Below, one piece after another: positions 46,601 to 58,508 of a DNA stretch of 64,000 nt (its first letter is position 1; every line of letters begins with the position of its first letter). The stretch is from Dillenia suffruticosa (taxonomy: Eukaryota > Streptophyta > Magnoliopsida > Dilleniales > Dilleniaceae). The stretch covers positions 8,964,174 to 9,028,173 of the forward strand of contig JAVTVX010000002.1 of NCBI GenBank assembly GCA_033439265.1. Direction: 5' to 3'. The notes below the pieces were generated by a model. That model saw only the letters and a list, made by a program, of their open reading frames with translations. It made no database searches and had not been told where the DNA came from. The position numbers were made by a program, and so were the translations under genes.

Positions 46601-47817
46601 ATGTTGCAAACGCCTTTTTACAAGGAGATCTGGAAGAAGAGGTGTACATGGAAGTGCCCCCTGGTTTCTCCCATCGTGACAACAAAGTTTGCAAACTAAA
46701 GAAGGCAATATATGGCCTCAAGCAATCACCTAGAGCATGGTATGGAAAACTTAGCACTACTCTCCTTGAACATGGTTTTAAGAAATGCGTTAGTGATTCA
46801 TCCTTATTTGTTAAGAATCTAGGAGAAAATACCATTATCATTCTTGTTTATGTAGATGATATAATTATAACAGGAAATGATATGAATCACATTAACAAAG
46901 TTAGAACTTTTCTTCAAACTAAGTTTGACATCAAGGATCTAGGGAAACTAAAATACTTCCTAGGGATAGAACTTGCCTATTGTTCCAATGGACTTGTTCT
47001 ATCACAAAGAAAGTATGCTCTTGACCTTTTGCAGGAGACGGGAAAACTAGGTGCCAAACCAGCTTGTAGTCCGGTAAGCACATCCTTAAGTCACAAAGAT
47101 GATGAGGAGATTTATGAAGATAAGCAACGATATCAAAGACTTGTTGGAAGATTGATCTACCTAACCATCACTAGACCGGACATCTCTTATGCCGTTGGGC
47201 AAGTTAGCCAGCACATGCATCAACCCAAGAAGAAGCATTGGAGGGCCATTGAAAGAATTCTTCTCTACCTAAAGGGAACTCCAGGAATGGGAATTCAAAT
47301 GAAGAAGAACGAATCTTCTCAAATCATAGGGTTCTGTGATGCAGATTGGGCAGGTGATTCAGAAGATAGGAGATCGACCTCAGGGTATTGCATGTTTGTT
47401 GGAGGGAATCTTGTTGCTTGGAAAAGCAAAAAACAGCATGTGGTATCAAGATCAAGTGCGGAAGCGGAATATAGAGCAATGGCAACCGCTACAAGTGAAG
47501 TCGTGTGGTTGAAAGCCTTGATTGAAGAATTAGGGTTCATAGTCCCTACTCCAATCTCCCTACACTGTGATAACCAATCAGCCATTCACATCGCCTCAAA
47601 CCCGGTTTTTCATGAAAGGACAAAGCACATTGAGGTGGATTGTCACTTTGTGAGGCAAAAGGTTGAGGAGAAGCTCATCACTCCAAGATTCACTAAAAGC
47701 GATGATCAAATTGCCGACATCCTCACCAAGCCTGGGACCGCCAATCATATTCAAAAAAAACCTGGTCAAGTTAGGTGTTTTAGATACATACACACCCAAC
47801 TTGAGGGGGAGTGTTGA
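43654..47817 (+). CDS. Copia D gag-pol polyprotein, 1387 aa
   Basis: Encodes the full copia set in one frame. Gag with UBN2-like region (~25-235); CCHC knuckle CPHCKKSGHKKEKC at ~250; aspartic protease WLIDSGCDDHMV at ~328; pre-integrase HERLGHP at ~453 with HCKAC; integrase from ~505 (HSDVW, RSDHGGEF ~569, QQNGIAERKNRH ~600); RT from ~830 with ARLVAKGFTQ, QMDVANAFLQGDL and YVDDIIITGND at ~1065; RNase H CDADWAGDSEDRR at ~1228 and SSAEAEYRAMA. The ATG uses the last LTR base plus the primer site (MVSEQ) and the stop lies 4-6 bases inside the 3' LTR. Length fits the family. Copia elements often make gag in excess from one frame by splicing; no such signal was checked. Confidence 0.95.
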   Translation: MVSEQATIPSSSGLNDPPPQISTSMFTSLLLDSTNYNAWQDTIKRSLNFYNLENHIFEEPLDEANPLFRVWKKKDDQVVVLLQMSLDKTHKAMVTCIPNARALWEQMQSLYGQESNTGRIFELKKKIFKIQKGGKSLPEYFGEYRDLWNEFNLLRPPTINLKTILQRNDEDMTFGLLMGLGDEYAPIRQEILRMKVFPSFQEVQFMVQRTETSLRLEESTKLKSDSQAFQAVHEEHPANNTQNFAKRDICPHCKKSGHKKEKCWFLHPHLRPKYARKNPESSSNAQQVSQVAALESKMEEMHKEFKRLVGQISHHSGNSLSSSISNSWLIDSGCDDHMVKDKKKINKFIPLTNHKLVKVANGHKLKVEHLGEIELFGRKTKALYVPKFNSNLLSISKITKEQDCKAIFDPNQVIFQDRKTNNLIGKGTRRNNLYYLDQENQAFAVRNISSSLWHERLGHPGNLALKRLFPNSELEDRHCKACVLGKQTKVYYPISETIYKEAFELVHSDVWTSPLVSHNGFRYFVTFIDHKTRYTWVYLLVNKSEVFEAFKSYYRYITKQFNANLKMFRSDHGGEFTSLEFEKFLDEKGIIHQKSCVYTPQQNGIAERKNRHLLETARSMMFHSNLPKEYWNEAIKTAAHLINLMPSQILGGKSPLELLLGKKPSIDHLRVFGCVCYVHIPSHLRSKLDAKGRKCIFLGYSSFEKGYKCYDPLTKKLYTSKDVIFVENEPYFAGQRREDQTKEIYQQEQWNVILPKINEVPAESNEETHQNDPTQGDPSPSHSDHEIEEDQEEGHSDLGGALDMAEEHEEQSMDEPPPPLRRSTRLRLPPSEWINRRVYFNSKVTTHPISQYYSISNMSCSHQRFIKNIDLHQEPRTFEEAKDQPHWVQAMKNELDALAKNNTWEVTSLPKGKRAVGCKWIFKIKHKSDGSIDRFKARLVAKGFTQSYGIDYKETFAPVAKMNTIRVLLSLAINHSWPLFQMDVANAFLQGDLEEEVYMEVPPGFSHRDNKVCKLKKAIYGLKQSPRAWYGKLSTTLLEHGFKKCVSDSSLFVKNLGENTIIILVYVDDIIITGNDMNHINKVRTFLQTKFDIKDLGKLKYFLGIELAYCSNGLVLSQRKYALDLLQETGKLGAKPACSPVSTSLSHKDDEEIYEDKQRYQRLVGRLIYLTITRPDISYAVGQVSQHMHQPKKKHWRAIERILLYLKGTPGMGIQMKKNESSQIIGFCDADWAGDSEDRRSTSGYCMFVGGNLVAWKSKKQHVVSRSSAEAEYRAMATATSEVVWLKALIEELGFIVPTPISLHCDNQSAIHIASNPVFHERTKHIEVDCHFVRQKVEEKLITPRFTKSDDQIADILTKPGTANHIQKKPGQVRCFRYIHTQLEGEC

Positions 47818-48267
47818 AATAAAAGAGAATTAAGTGTAGTTAGCATAGGCCCCATTTCAAGCCAAGTTTAAGCCCATCCATGAGATGTATTTGGCCCGTT
47901 CCTTATGAGTTTTTTAGTCCTCAAAAAGGGCATTGTTAAGCCCCTAAAAGAAGCCCAAAATGGGCCCTAAAAAGGGCAAAACGGCTAGTTCTTTTGAACT
48001 AGCCGTTGCACTGTATAACAGCCATAAAAATGGCTGTTATACAGTGATTTTGGGGACAGAAATCTGTCCCCAATGTTCCCCAACGGATCCTTGAGTGTTT
48101 GGGGTCTTTTTCCCTCTCTTTCTCATGTAATAATCTCTATAAATAGGAGCTTGTATGGGATGTTCTATCCATGAAAAAACAATGCTCTCATTGTGCACTC
48201 TCTCTTCAAATAAAGATCTTTAAGTTTTCATTCAATCCTAGTTGCTTGATAGCTTGAAATCTCAACA
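47812..48267 (+). repeat. 3' LTR of D
   Basis: 456 bp, no difference from the 5' LTR found by eye. Contains the same hairpin cluster at 47980-48073. Confidence 0.96.
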
Positions 48268-48272
48268 GATGC

Positions 48273-51077
48273 ATCTCTTTGGCATAAACGTTTTGGGCAT
48301 CCTAGTGACCAAACTTTAAAGCGTCTATTTCCAAGTATTAATATTGAAGATAGACATTGTGAAGCTTGTATTCTGGGAAAGGAAACCCGATCAATGTATC
48401 CCAATTCAAAAACAATTTATAAAGATGCTTTTGATTTAGTTCATTCGGATTTGTGGACTTCACCTATCAAATCTCATTTAGGCTACAAGTATTTCATTAC
48501 TTTTGTAGACCAAAAAACTAGGTACACTTGGGTCTACCTTTTGAATACCAAAGATCAAGCTTTTGAAGCCTTTAAAAGCTATGAGAGATATGTGACCAAA
48601 CTTTACAATGCTAACATTAAAATTCTAAGGACGGACCATGGTGGAGAATTCACTAGTTTGACATTTGAAAACTACCTTAGAGAGAATGGCATTATACATC
48701 AAATGTCTTGTGTGTACACACCTCAACAAAATGGGGTGGCTGAAAGGAAAAATAGGCACATATTAGAAATAACTAGAGCTATGATGTTTCATGCAAATGT
48801 GCCTAAGAAATTTTGGTGTGATGGAATAAAAACCGCTGTCCACCTAATAAACCTTATCCCATCTCAAGTCCTGGATGGCAAGTCACCCTTAGAAGCCCTT
48901 CTAGATAGAAAACCTAAGATATCTCATCTTAGAACATTCGGTTGTGTATGTTACATTCATATTCCAGCACACATGAGGGATAAGTTAGATCATAAGGGTA
49001 GAAAGTGCATATTTTTGGGGTATGCTTCCTTTTAAAAGGGGTATAGATGTTATGACCCTAAAACTAACCAAACATACACATCTAAGGATGTGATATTTGT
49101 GGAGAATGAGTCCTTTTTTGTAGATAATGAAGAACATCAATCATCAGAAGAAGAGAGCACTCCAAGCACGTGGAATTTCTTACTTCTCCCGAATCAATCA
49201 TCTCCACCAATTGCTGAAGGAATCTCCCAAGAGACTAATGAGCAATCTCAAAATAATGAAGAAGAAGGATCAAACTCCATAGAAGAGGAGGCAGCCCACA
49301 CTTCAGGGGGAGATCAAGAAACCGAAGAGGAAGAATCCGAGCATGTAGAGGGAGATTTGGATGCACCACCTCCTCACCTTAGGCGATCCACGAGGCTTAG
49401 GGTTCCCCGTTCGGAATGGATTAACCGTAGAGTTTACTATAACTCCAAGGTAACATCACATCCGATTTCTAATTATTATACCATCTCACATGTTTCTTTG
49501 AGCCACCAAAATTTTTTGAGTGACATAGATAAAGAACAGGAGCCTAGGACATATGATGAAGCATCCAAGGACCCAAGGTGGAGAAAGGCAATGAAGGAAG
49601 AGCTAGATGCATTGACCAAGAACGGTACATGGGAAGTCACCTCTCTTCCAAAGAGCAAGCGAGCCGTCGGATGCAAATGGGTATACAAAATCAAATATAA
49701 AAGTGATGGATCAATTGAAAGGTTTAAGGCAAGACTTGTGGCTAAAGGATTCACTCAAGCATATGGGATAGATTACAAAGAGACATACGCACCCGTTGCC
49801 AAAATGAATACAATTAGGGTCTTGATGTCTCTTGCGGTGAACCATGGATGGAGCATGTTTCAAATGGATGTAGCAAACGCGTTCCTTCAAGGAGATCTCG
49901 AAGAAGAAGTGTACATGCAACTTCCTCAAGGGTTCCAACAACAAGGAGGAAACGTGTGCAAACTACGCAAGGCTATCTACGGGCTGAAGCAATCCCCAAG
50001 GGCATGGTATGCAAAATTAAGCCATGCTTTCCTTAGTAGTGGATTTGTTAAATGCCATAGCGACTCATCTGTTTTCATTAGAAAAAACAATGATAAAATA
50101 GTGATAGCCTTAGTTTACGTAGATGATATCATCATTACTGGAAATGACATGCATTTAATAGATATAGTTAGAAATTTCTTGAGTTCTAGGTTTGAAATTA
50201 AAGATTTAGGGAGACTAAAGTATTTCCTAGGAATTGAGTTAGCCTATTGTAATAATGGGTTAATTCTATCCCAAAGGAAATATGCACTTGATCTTTTGCA
50301 GGAAACAGGAAAGCTAGGAGGAAAGCCAGCTTGTAGCCCTATTGTCACCACTGGACCTCTAGTAGATGATGAGGAGCCACTTGAGGACATAGAGAGATAT
50401 CAAAGACTTGTAGGACGACTGATCTACCTCACCATCACTAGGCCAGACATAGCCTTTGCCGTGAGCCAAATTAGTCAACATATGCATTCTCCAAAGATGG
50501 GTCATTGGAGAGCAGTTGAGCGCATCCTTCACTACATCAAGAAATCACCAGGACTAGGTATTTGGATGAAGAACAATGGAAGCTCCCAAATTGAAGGCTT
50601 TTGCGATGCAGATTGGGCGAGCGATTCAAAGGATAGAAGATCTACCACCGGGTACTGCATGTTCGTAGGAGGCAACTTGGTAGCATGGAAGAGCAAAAAA
50701 CAACATGTGGTGTCAAGATCGAGTGCAGAGGCTGAGTATAGAGCAATGGCGTCAGCAGCCAGTGAGATTGTATGGTTGAAGGCTCTAGTAGAGGAATTAG
50801 GGTTTAATGTTTCTACACCAATCAACTTGCATTGTGACAATCAATCGGCAATTCATATTGCATCCAATCCGGTCTTCCATGAAAGGACTAAACACATAGA
50901 AGTTGATTGTCACTTCATTCGACAAAAGGTGGAAGAAAAGCTTATAGCCACTCCCTACATCAAAGGAAAAGAGCAACTAGCTGATATCTTCACAAAAGGG
51001 GGAACTGCAATGCATCTTCAAGAAATCATGAACAAGTTGGGCACTATCGATATCTACGCACCCAACTTGAGGGGGAG
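48273..51077 (+). pseudogene. Copia C integrase, RT and RNase H
   Basis: Resumes C after D with ASLWHKRFGHP, then HCEACILGKETR. Integrase: HSDLW near 48443, RTDHGGEF near 48630, QQNGVAERKNRH near 48725. RT: KARLVAKGFTQAYGIDYKE near 49725, QMDVANAFLQGDL near 49865, YVDDIIITGNDM near 50115. RNase H: CDADWASDSKDRR near 50605, SSAEAEYRAMA near 50725, HERTKHIEVDCHFIRQK near 50880. Mostly open, with very few breaks. Confidence 0.9.
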
Positions 51078-51526
51078 TGTTGAAAAGAAGGATAACTTAA
51101 CCCATCTTCATCACCAACCAAGTGCATCTACTTAGAAGTCCAAAAATCAGCATGCATTGTCCAGCAAGCATGGCCCATTTGGGCAGCCTAAACCAACTCA
51201 AAATACATTCAAAAATAGGCCCAAGGAAGCCCAAAAGTTTGGAGAAAAGTCTAGGAAGCAAACCCAAATAGCTAGGGGCAGTTTGGGCAGCATATATTTC
51301 AACAGTCAAAAAACTAGCTGTTGGAATTCCTTGGGGTTTGAGCTCCAACGGGAATATCACTTTCTACTGGCTATTTTTCCCTTTTCTCTATAAATAGAGC
51401 CTCATTGTATCTCCAAAAACTATGAGAAAAATGCTCTCAAATCTGTCCATGTATGCTCTCATTCTTCTTCAATAAAATTCAGAAGTATTCTTCATTTCTT
51501 GTGCTCTATTTTTTGATATTTCAACA
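51078..51526 (+). repeat. 3' LTR of C
   Basis: 449 bp; differs from the 5' LTR at about 2 positions. Followed by ATATG and resumed G2 RT. Confidence 0.95.
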
Positions 51527-52654
51527 ATATGCTCCTCATCACTCTGCGAGTAGATTAGGATATCAACAATAAACACGATGATGAAATGATCGAGGTAATC
51601 ATGGAAGACCCAATTCATCAGGTCTATGAATGCGGCTAGTGCATTAGTCAGCCTAAATGGTATGACTAAGAACTCAAAATGTCTATATCGGGTGCAGAAT
51701 GCGATCTTAGGTATATTCTCGGCCCTAATCCACTACTGGTGATAACACGATCGTAGATCTATTTTTGAGAAAAACCTAGCACCCAAAGCTGATCAAACAG
51801 ATCATCAATGCGAGGTAGTGGATATCAGTTCTTGACAGTAACTTTGTTTAATTGACAGTAATCCACACAAAGTCAGAGGGTGGTGTCCTTCTTTACAAAT
51901 AACACTGGAGCTCCCAAGGTGAAATTCTCGGACAGATAAACCCGTTGTCCAGCAATTCCTACAGTTGAACCTTGAGCTCTTTCAGCTTGGCTAGTGCCAT
52001 CCTATATGGCGGAATAAAGATAGGAATAGTCCCAAAGACAAATCAATCTCAAAATCAAATTCCCTAACTAGTGGTAATCCAAGTAGCTTCTCGGGGAATA
52101 TGTTAGGAAACTCCTATAGTACTGGGACTTCATCAAGCTCGAACCCTTTATGGTGGTATCTATTACGTGGGCCAGATATGCCATGCATTCTCGGCGTATC
52201 ATCCGTCTAGCCTCCATCACTGACACTACACAATGAGATAACACCTGTCTCTCACCCACAAACATCAGTGGTGGCCCTTCAAACCTCTGAAACTCTATTT
52301 CCTTGTAAAACAGTCCACGGATGCCCTATGAGTACTTAACCAATCTATCCCTAGGATAGTATCGAAGTCTATCATATTAAGTGGAATCAGATCTGCTTCT
52401 AACATTGTCTCCCCAATCATGACATCACTCCCTCTCTATATGGAATCCCTAATCAACTGTTCACCAAAAGGAGTGATAACCATTAGTTTCTCATCTAATG
52501 GCGAAAATGGCCTATCCGACTATTGAGTGAAAGAATCTCTCACATAAGAATAATTTGACCTGATGTCTAAAGGACACGGGCGTCAATTTCGAATATTTTT
52601 ATGGTACCTAAATATGAGAAATTGTAAGAGGAATTAATTTAGGGTGCACAAAAG

Positions 52655-52682
52655 ATATATATATATATATATATATATATAT
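52655..52682. repeat. (TA)n microsatellite
   Basis: About 14 AT units within G2. Confidence 0.9.
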
Positions 52683-54414
52683 CAAAATAGTTAAGCCTCT
52701 AAGGTTTCAAATAGTCATAACTTTATATAAAAACTCCTAAACAGGGGGATTTGTGGGAGGATTAACCCATGATCACATCTGGGTTCACCTGAGTATCCTC
52801 CTGCGTCATAGCATACATGCGGGCCTGTGCCCTTGGTTGCTGTCGTGAAGGACCAGGTACAATGTTGCTTCCTACTATCGTCCGTGGAGCAGTATGACTC
52901 ATATGTATAGGTGCTTCCTGCTGTCCTACCCATGGACTACTCGGATGACTCGAAATCGCCTGACCTCGAAGTCCTAAATCAGGGCATGAGCTTGTAATAT
53001 GTCCTCGCTTCCCACACTGGAAGCACGTGATAGGTACCCTACAAGCTCTCGGAGGATGGTACCTATTACATTTGTGGCAATGAGGGTACTCTTAAACTAT
53101 GGTCTGCTCATAGCACTGGGGGTTGGTGTTCCAAACCCATACGGACGTGGTCCCTGCCCAAAGTGTGCTAATCTAGAGTAAGAGGGGCCTCCATGAAAAC
53201 TAGAAATCCTACCCCACTTTGAGCTCTGACTATATGGGTCCCAGCTCTCTTCTTCCTCTGATCTCTACTCTCCCTCTACCTACCCTCGACGCGGAAAATC
53301 TCCTCCACACAGTAGGCTGGATCAACTATCCTTGCAAGGGAGAAACTGGGTGTAATCATCATATACCTCTTAGTGTTCAAGTTGAAGTCGTCCTCAAAAT
53401 TGAACCTTAATTGTTTTGGTGTCATTAAGTCGGGGACAAAAGCTGCTAATCTCCTCAATTCTATCTCGTACTCCACAATTAACCTAGTCGCCTGCCACAA
53501 GTGGAGGAACTTTGCTCTCTTGCGATATTGCTGAAACTCTGAGAAATACCTGTGGTCAAACTCCCTCAAGAAGTCCTCCCATCATAGTGGCTCGGTGGCA
53601 TCATTACACATAGCCTTCCAACAAGTGAGTGCGTCCCCATCTAACAATCTCTCCACTGCCCACAGCCTATACTCTTCACTCAACCCCAAGTCTATCAAGA
53701 TCCAAATGGTCCGGTTGATCAGTGCTTAGCTGTAGTGGCATTACCGAGTCCCGCAAAGTTCATGCATCCTAACCGCCAACCTTCCTTGACTAGGTGAGTC
53801 AGCTCATGGATACGTCTAAGTATGGATGATGTGGTGTCACTAAGACTAAATACAGAAAAAGGATCAGCCACCAGTGGAGGATCTAGTGCCACGGGTGTTG
53901 GCGCGGCCATTGGTGGTGGTGGGGGTGGCATCTGAACCCTGTGTGTCCTGTACCACTCATACACCTGCCTCAATGCATCAAGTGGTGGTGGTGGAACCGC
54001 GACTGTAGTAACCAGTTAAAAAGGCACTAGAGGGGGTGCACATGATGAGGATGTATCCTCGGGCACTTTAGGTTGCTCAGGGAGTGCAAATCTAGTGCCC
54101 TCTCCTAGTTATCATAGCTCTGCTAAGAAAAAAAATTTTTTTCATTAGACATGATTTAAGAATTAGGGTTAGTTACGAAATAACTAACCCCCTAAAATGA
54201 ATGAAGTTATCGGTTTAGGAACCGATAGAAATGATATGCTAGATTAGATACGAACCGTGTCTAATCCCCCAAAAGTAAAGGAACTCATACGCTTAAAACT
54301 ATGTACTGGAACCTCATGACTGTAAAGAAACTTTCATATGCATTGAGAACTTTTGAAAATGTACTTGGGAATATTTTTAAAACACTTTTCAGAAAACATA
54401 GCTCTCAACCTAGA

Positions 54415-54426
54415 TCTGTGATACCA
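54415..54426 (-). other. Primer-binding site of G2
   Basis: Minus strand TGGTATCACAGA, close to the initiator tRNA-Met complement, 7 bases from the LTR edge at 54434. Confidence 0.75.
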
Positions 54427-54433
54427 ATCCAAC

Positions 54434-57400
54434 TGTCAAGCCCCGATCCTCAAACGAAGGCCATGAACAGCCGCCCATTACCCCGTATGCTGCCCATCAC
54501 TTGACACACATATGAGGCAACACAAGGATAATATCTTCACTTGTTTAAAACCTGTTTTTCCTCAAAATGTAATTTCCCATGTAAGAGAAATTTAAAACGC
54601 AACATTTTGCCTTAATGCATGAACATACAACGATTTCGAGAGTTTCTATTTACATTTTTTACAATAACATAATTACAGTCATCCCATAAAATAAACATTT
54701 GTCATTCTATTAACCTCAAGTATACATCATCAACTTTCATCGTGGGAGAATGGTTGGTACAATACCTAAAACTCAACGTCTCCAAAATATATGTCAAGTG
54801 TGTCAAAAGTGTCTCGAAATGTCTCCCTGCCAAGTCTGTCATTATAAGAAAGTAAAAGGAGAGTATTAAGAAAAATACTCAGTGAGTGAGGGGATCAATA
54901 TTATGTCATCAATAGAGTGTGTGAGCACAGAGTGTCAAAACACATTTTTTAAAACATGATGAAATTATAAATTGAGCATGACATTTCTACCAACCAAGTG
55001 ATCATATATCATACATCATAATATCAATATATGCATCCCTTTACATTTTGAAAAATCATTTAGAGATTGCCAATAAAATATTCCCGACAATGGTCTACCG
55101 CGACCAATGACAGCCGCATTGGGGTTCATGTGTAAGTAAAAAAAAACATTGAGCTCTATACCCCAATGTTGGTCACGAGCCTCTCCAAGGGTTAGCCCGT
55201 ATCTACATGAACATACATAATCAATTATGTATAGAATCCCACCCGATACTAAACAACGGCGTACATGTCCTCCCCGATTTTGCTCAACCAGCCATAACTA
55301 TACATATGACGTTTGAGAATACCTTATGCAAAAACATATCCAGACACAATGGATACCTCTACAAACTCCCTTTGTAGCTAGGTAGCCCACCAAGGATATC
55401 ATCACATCTTCACTTCATAAGTAGGCAACCGGCCCACACATTTCGATTAAACTATTTCAAATTAGTGTGCCAATACAATGGAAGTATATAAATCATATCA
55501 AGTTTTCAAAGAGTGGTACGATGTCATTTAAACACAATTCATGGATATATATCATTTGAATCAATCATTTTGAACACTCCAATGATCACAAATAGAAATA
55601 TTTATAAAACATAGACTAAATTTCAAACTTTTACGCATGTCATAAAATATGTCATTTTGAAAAGCTATAAAACATGTATTTTTTCTCAATCAAGAATATA
55701 GCGTTAAAGTCCCATTCATATATACGGGAGGGTATGTCACTCCTTGAAATGTACCACAAAGAGTAAGAATGTGCTCCCCTCGTTCAGTCACCAAGCTTGT
55801 CTTTACAATGGCAACACATAATATATATAAATACACCTTATAACTTCACCACAAATGTTGACAAATAAAAACTATATTGTCAATTTAGGGTTCTCTCTAG
55901 AACTCCCTATATATAACTCACCATATATACATATATGTCTCCAAATTACATGCCAAACTCATCTCTAATCTTTACCACATTCTATCTCTTTGTATACTCA
56001 AAACAGTTCATTAAATTTCAGAAATTAGTATACTCAAGATTTCACCTCCTTTATGTACAAATAATCCACATTCACCTTACACATTGTATAATCCATCCTT
56101 TAACATTTTGATGCTAACTCATCAATCGCATTCATTCCTCCTTCATAAGATTTCACATACAAACATTACATATACACATGCTTATACGCATTCCTTATAT
56201 TTTCAACAACTCACCAATTTAATACACATTTCATCCCATCACCTTAGCATACATATACAAATTATATATGCACACACACACATTCATCACAGTTCTAAAA
56301 CTCTGCACACATTATGACCCTTTCTCCTTACCATTCACTCCTCGACTAACATATAGATAATGGCCTCACTTCAATCATCATTAGTGCAGAAAATTTCTGC
56401 ACATATTAAACCACATTATTTGACCTTTAAGTTAGTTTTTTTGCACAATAACATCTATTTGGTTTCAACCAACAACTACCATGTTTTTCAACCAACAAGT
56501 ACAATTACATACTCATAATCTCATTCAAATTTCTGCATACAAAAGTTACAACAATGCAAGATAAATTCTCAGCTCACTAATACACTTTTCTGTCTTCCAA
56601 CTTCTTTGCCAAACACAACCAAACTTATATACACATTTTTCACATCAATTAAATCAACAACTCATATTTTCGTCACTTTTGCATCAAAATTCTGCACACA
56701 TAATTTGCCTTTTGAAAACTACATTCAGCTCACCAAAATATAGTGTTTTCATCTCAATTCTTGAACACACAAGGTTTAAATTTTCTGCATACATTTCTCA
56801 TGGTTCACTTGGATTCATCCCAGACTTTTGGTTATAAAAACATGCTAAAAACATTATATTAACATATTCATACAAGGTTTTTCAATTTCAGCGAAGTGCA
56901 GAATTTTATTTATCTTAAATTTGGATATTTCAAGCCCAACCAAGATTTCTCTTTACAATATCTCCATCTCTCTCTCCCTTGCTCTCGGTCAACATGTGTT
57001 CACCAAGTTAGCCTCTTTCTTTTGACTCCAAAACAAAGTATGTTATATTAGAGCTTGAGGGAGATAAATCTACACAAAATTTTCAAATTGGTGTTTAAGA
57101 AATGAAACCTTTCTTCAATGGGGTTGCTCACGGCTCCCTTTGAACTTCACTATGCAAGATTCCTCCTTTTACTTCAATTTTTGGATATGTTGTAATTGGA
57201 TTTGTAAGGAAGTGATTTATGTAAAAATATTGGGGTAGTATTGTAGAAAAATTTTGAGTCTCCCTACCTTGAAGCTCACGGCCATGGACAGAAAAATGGA
57301 GAGCCTTTTTTGCTTAGAATGTTTCAAGAGTTTGGAAGAAAAGCTAAGTGTTTTGCTTATTTTGATTTTCCTCTATTTAATCCTAGTTGTCAAACCTTTT

Positions 57401-58508
57401 CAAGATCAATTTTATGCCATTGGATTTACATTGTCACAAGCAAGATTCACTCCCTCTCTCTCTCACGGTTTCTCTCTTCTCCCTCTACAAATATACTTTC
57501 TCATACTACCACTTAACTCATTTATTAATTGTATGTCCCCCACCAACAAAAATCCAATGGCTCAAAATTTTTAAATCCAATGGCTCAAAATTTCTTTATC
57601 CAATTCTAAGTTAAATCCTCACCCTTGATTGTTTTCCAAGAAATCTCATACTATCACTCAATGAATAGTATCTTCTCTCCACTAACTCAATCCAAGGGCC
57701 CAAATTAATTCATCTTAGTTCAACTCAATTTCCACTATTGGATTTACTTCTCAAAGAACCAACAATTTCTTATCTCCTTTACATCATCCGGCTACTCAAC
57801 ATCTCCTTCTCTATACCTTGTTTGTTTACGATTTTGGAGAAGAGAACGCATGTGCTAATTTGTTTCAATCTGCACCATCGATCATCTCAAGGTTTATTCC
57901 TCACCATTGGATCATTTAACACCAACAACAATTTATTTTCTCTCATTTCTTCAACCTAATAGTTAAAACATAATTACAAATAAACCAAGGATCTTAATCA
58001 CCCACTCACACCACAACTTTATTAGTTGCTTATCCCTCTCCATTTTTCTTTTCCTTTTAAATTCTCATTAATTCTAAATAAGTCTCTTGACTTATAAAAA
58101 TTATATTTTGATCCCGAAAATTTTTATAATTTCAAGTTAGACCCAAAACCTCATATTAGGCCTAATTTAATTTATCCCGCATCAAAACATGGTTGTTTAG
58201 CTCTTCCGAGACACATTCGACCTGGCTGCGGTTTTACCTCTAATTTTCTGAAAAATTTACAATTTAACTCTATGACGTAAGATCTACCCAAATTTGAGAT
58301 TCATATACATTCTAGAATCATTTTCATTATTATTGGACCTTCGATGCTAATTTTGAAAATTTTGAATTTCTGACGATTAAGTCGAAATTTTCGATAATAG
58401 TTTTAACCAAAAATATTTTTAGTAGATTTTCTACATAGAATAGGAGTAATAACATATATAAAGCGAAGAGAAATACAATAGTGAGTACACCAAGGTGTCG
58501 GTATTACA
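54434..58508 (-). repeat. G2 right LTR (about 4.1 kb)
   Basis: Plus strand runs from TGTCAAGCCCCGATCC to GGTATTACA. It is homologous along its length to 20085-20396 plus 36031-39016 and to G1's LTR, with extra segments (for example about 57080-57400) missing from the left copy. Plus strand is G-poor over 55900-58000. No coding gene seen. Confidence 0.8.

Larger units (their letters stand above)
43199..48267 (+). mobile_element. Ty1/copia element D, looks whole, nested in C
   Basis: Two 456-bp LTRs (43199-43654 and 47812-48267) read as identical. Perfect GATGC duplications lie at 43194-43198 and 48268-48272. Primer site TGGTATCAGAGC directly follows the 5' LTR; purine tract TTGAGGGGGAG precedes the 3' LTR. 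The interior of 4157 bp is one open frame. Identical LTRs imply very recent insertion. It is the best candidate in the window for an element active in recent time. Confidence 0.96.
41363..51526 (+). mobile_element. Ty1/copia element C with nested D
   Basis: Two 449-bp LTRs (41363-41811 and 51078-51526) differ at about 2 sites by eye. Perfect ATATG duplications lie at 41358-41362 and 51527-51531, inside G2 RT. The interior has gag, protease, integrase, RT and RNase H and is interrupted by D in the pre-integrase region. Apart from D it has few other breaks. Very close to B; recent. Confidence 0.95.
51532..54433 (-). pseudogene. G2 chromovirus gag, protease and RT 5' half
   Basis: Minus-strand order from 54120: gag with FDHRYFSEFQQYRKRAKFLHL, ELRRLAAFVPDL near 53570-53410 (retrotransposon gag domain), CCHC knuckle CFQCGKRGHITSSC near 53030-52985, protease/linker region near 52350-52200 and RT start (52100-51532). 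A (TA)n run sits at 52655-52682. PBS at 54415-54426. 54121-54414 is leader with no gene seen. Broken, many breaks. Confidence 0.8.
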
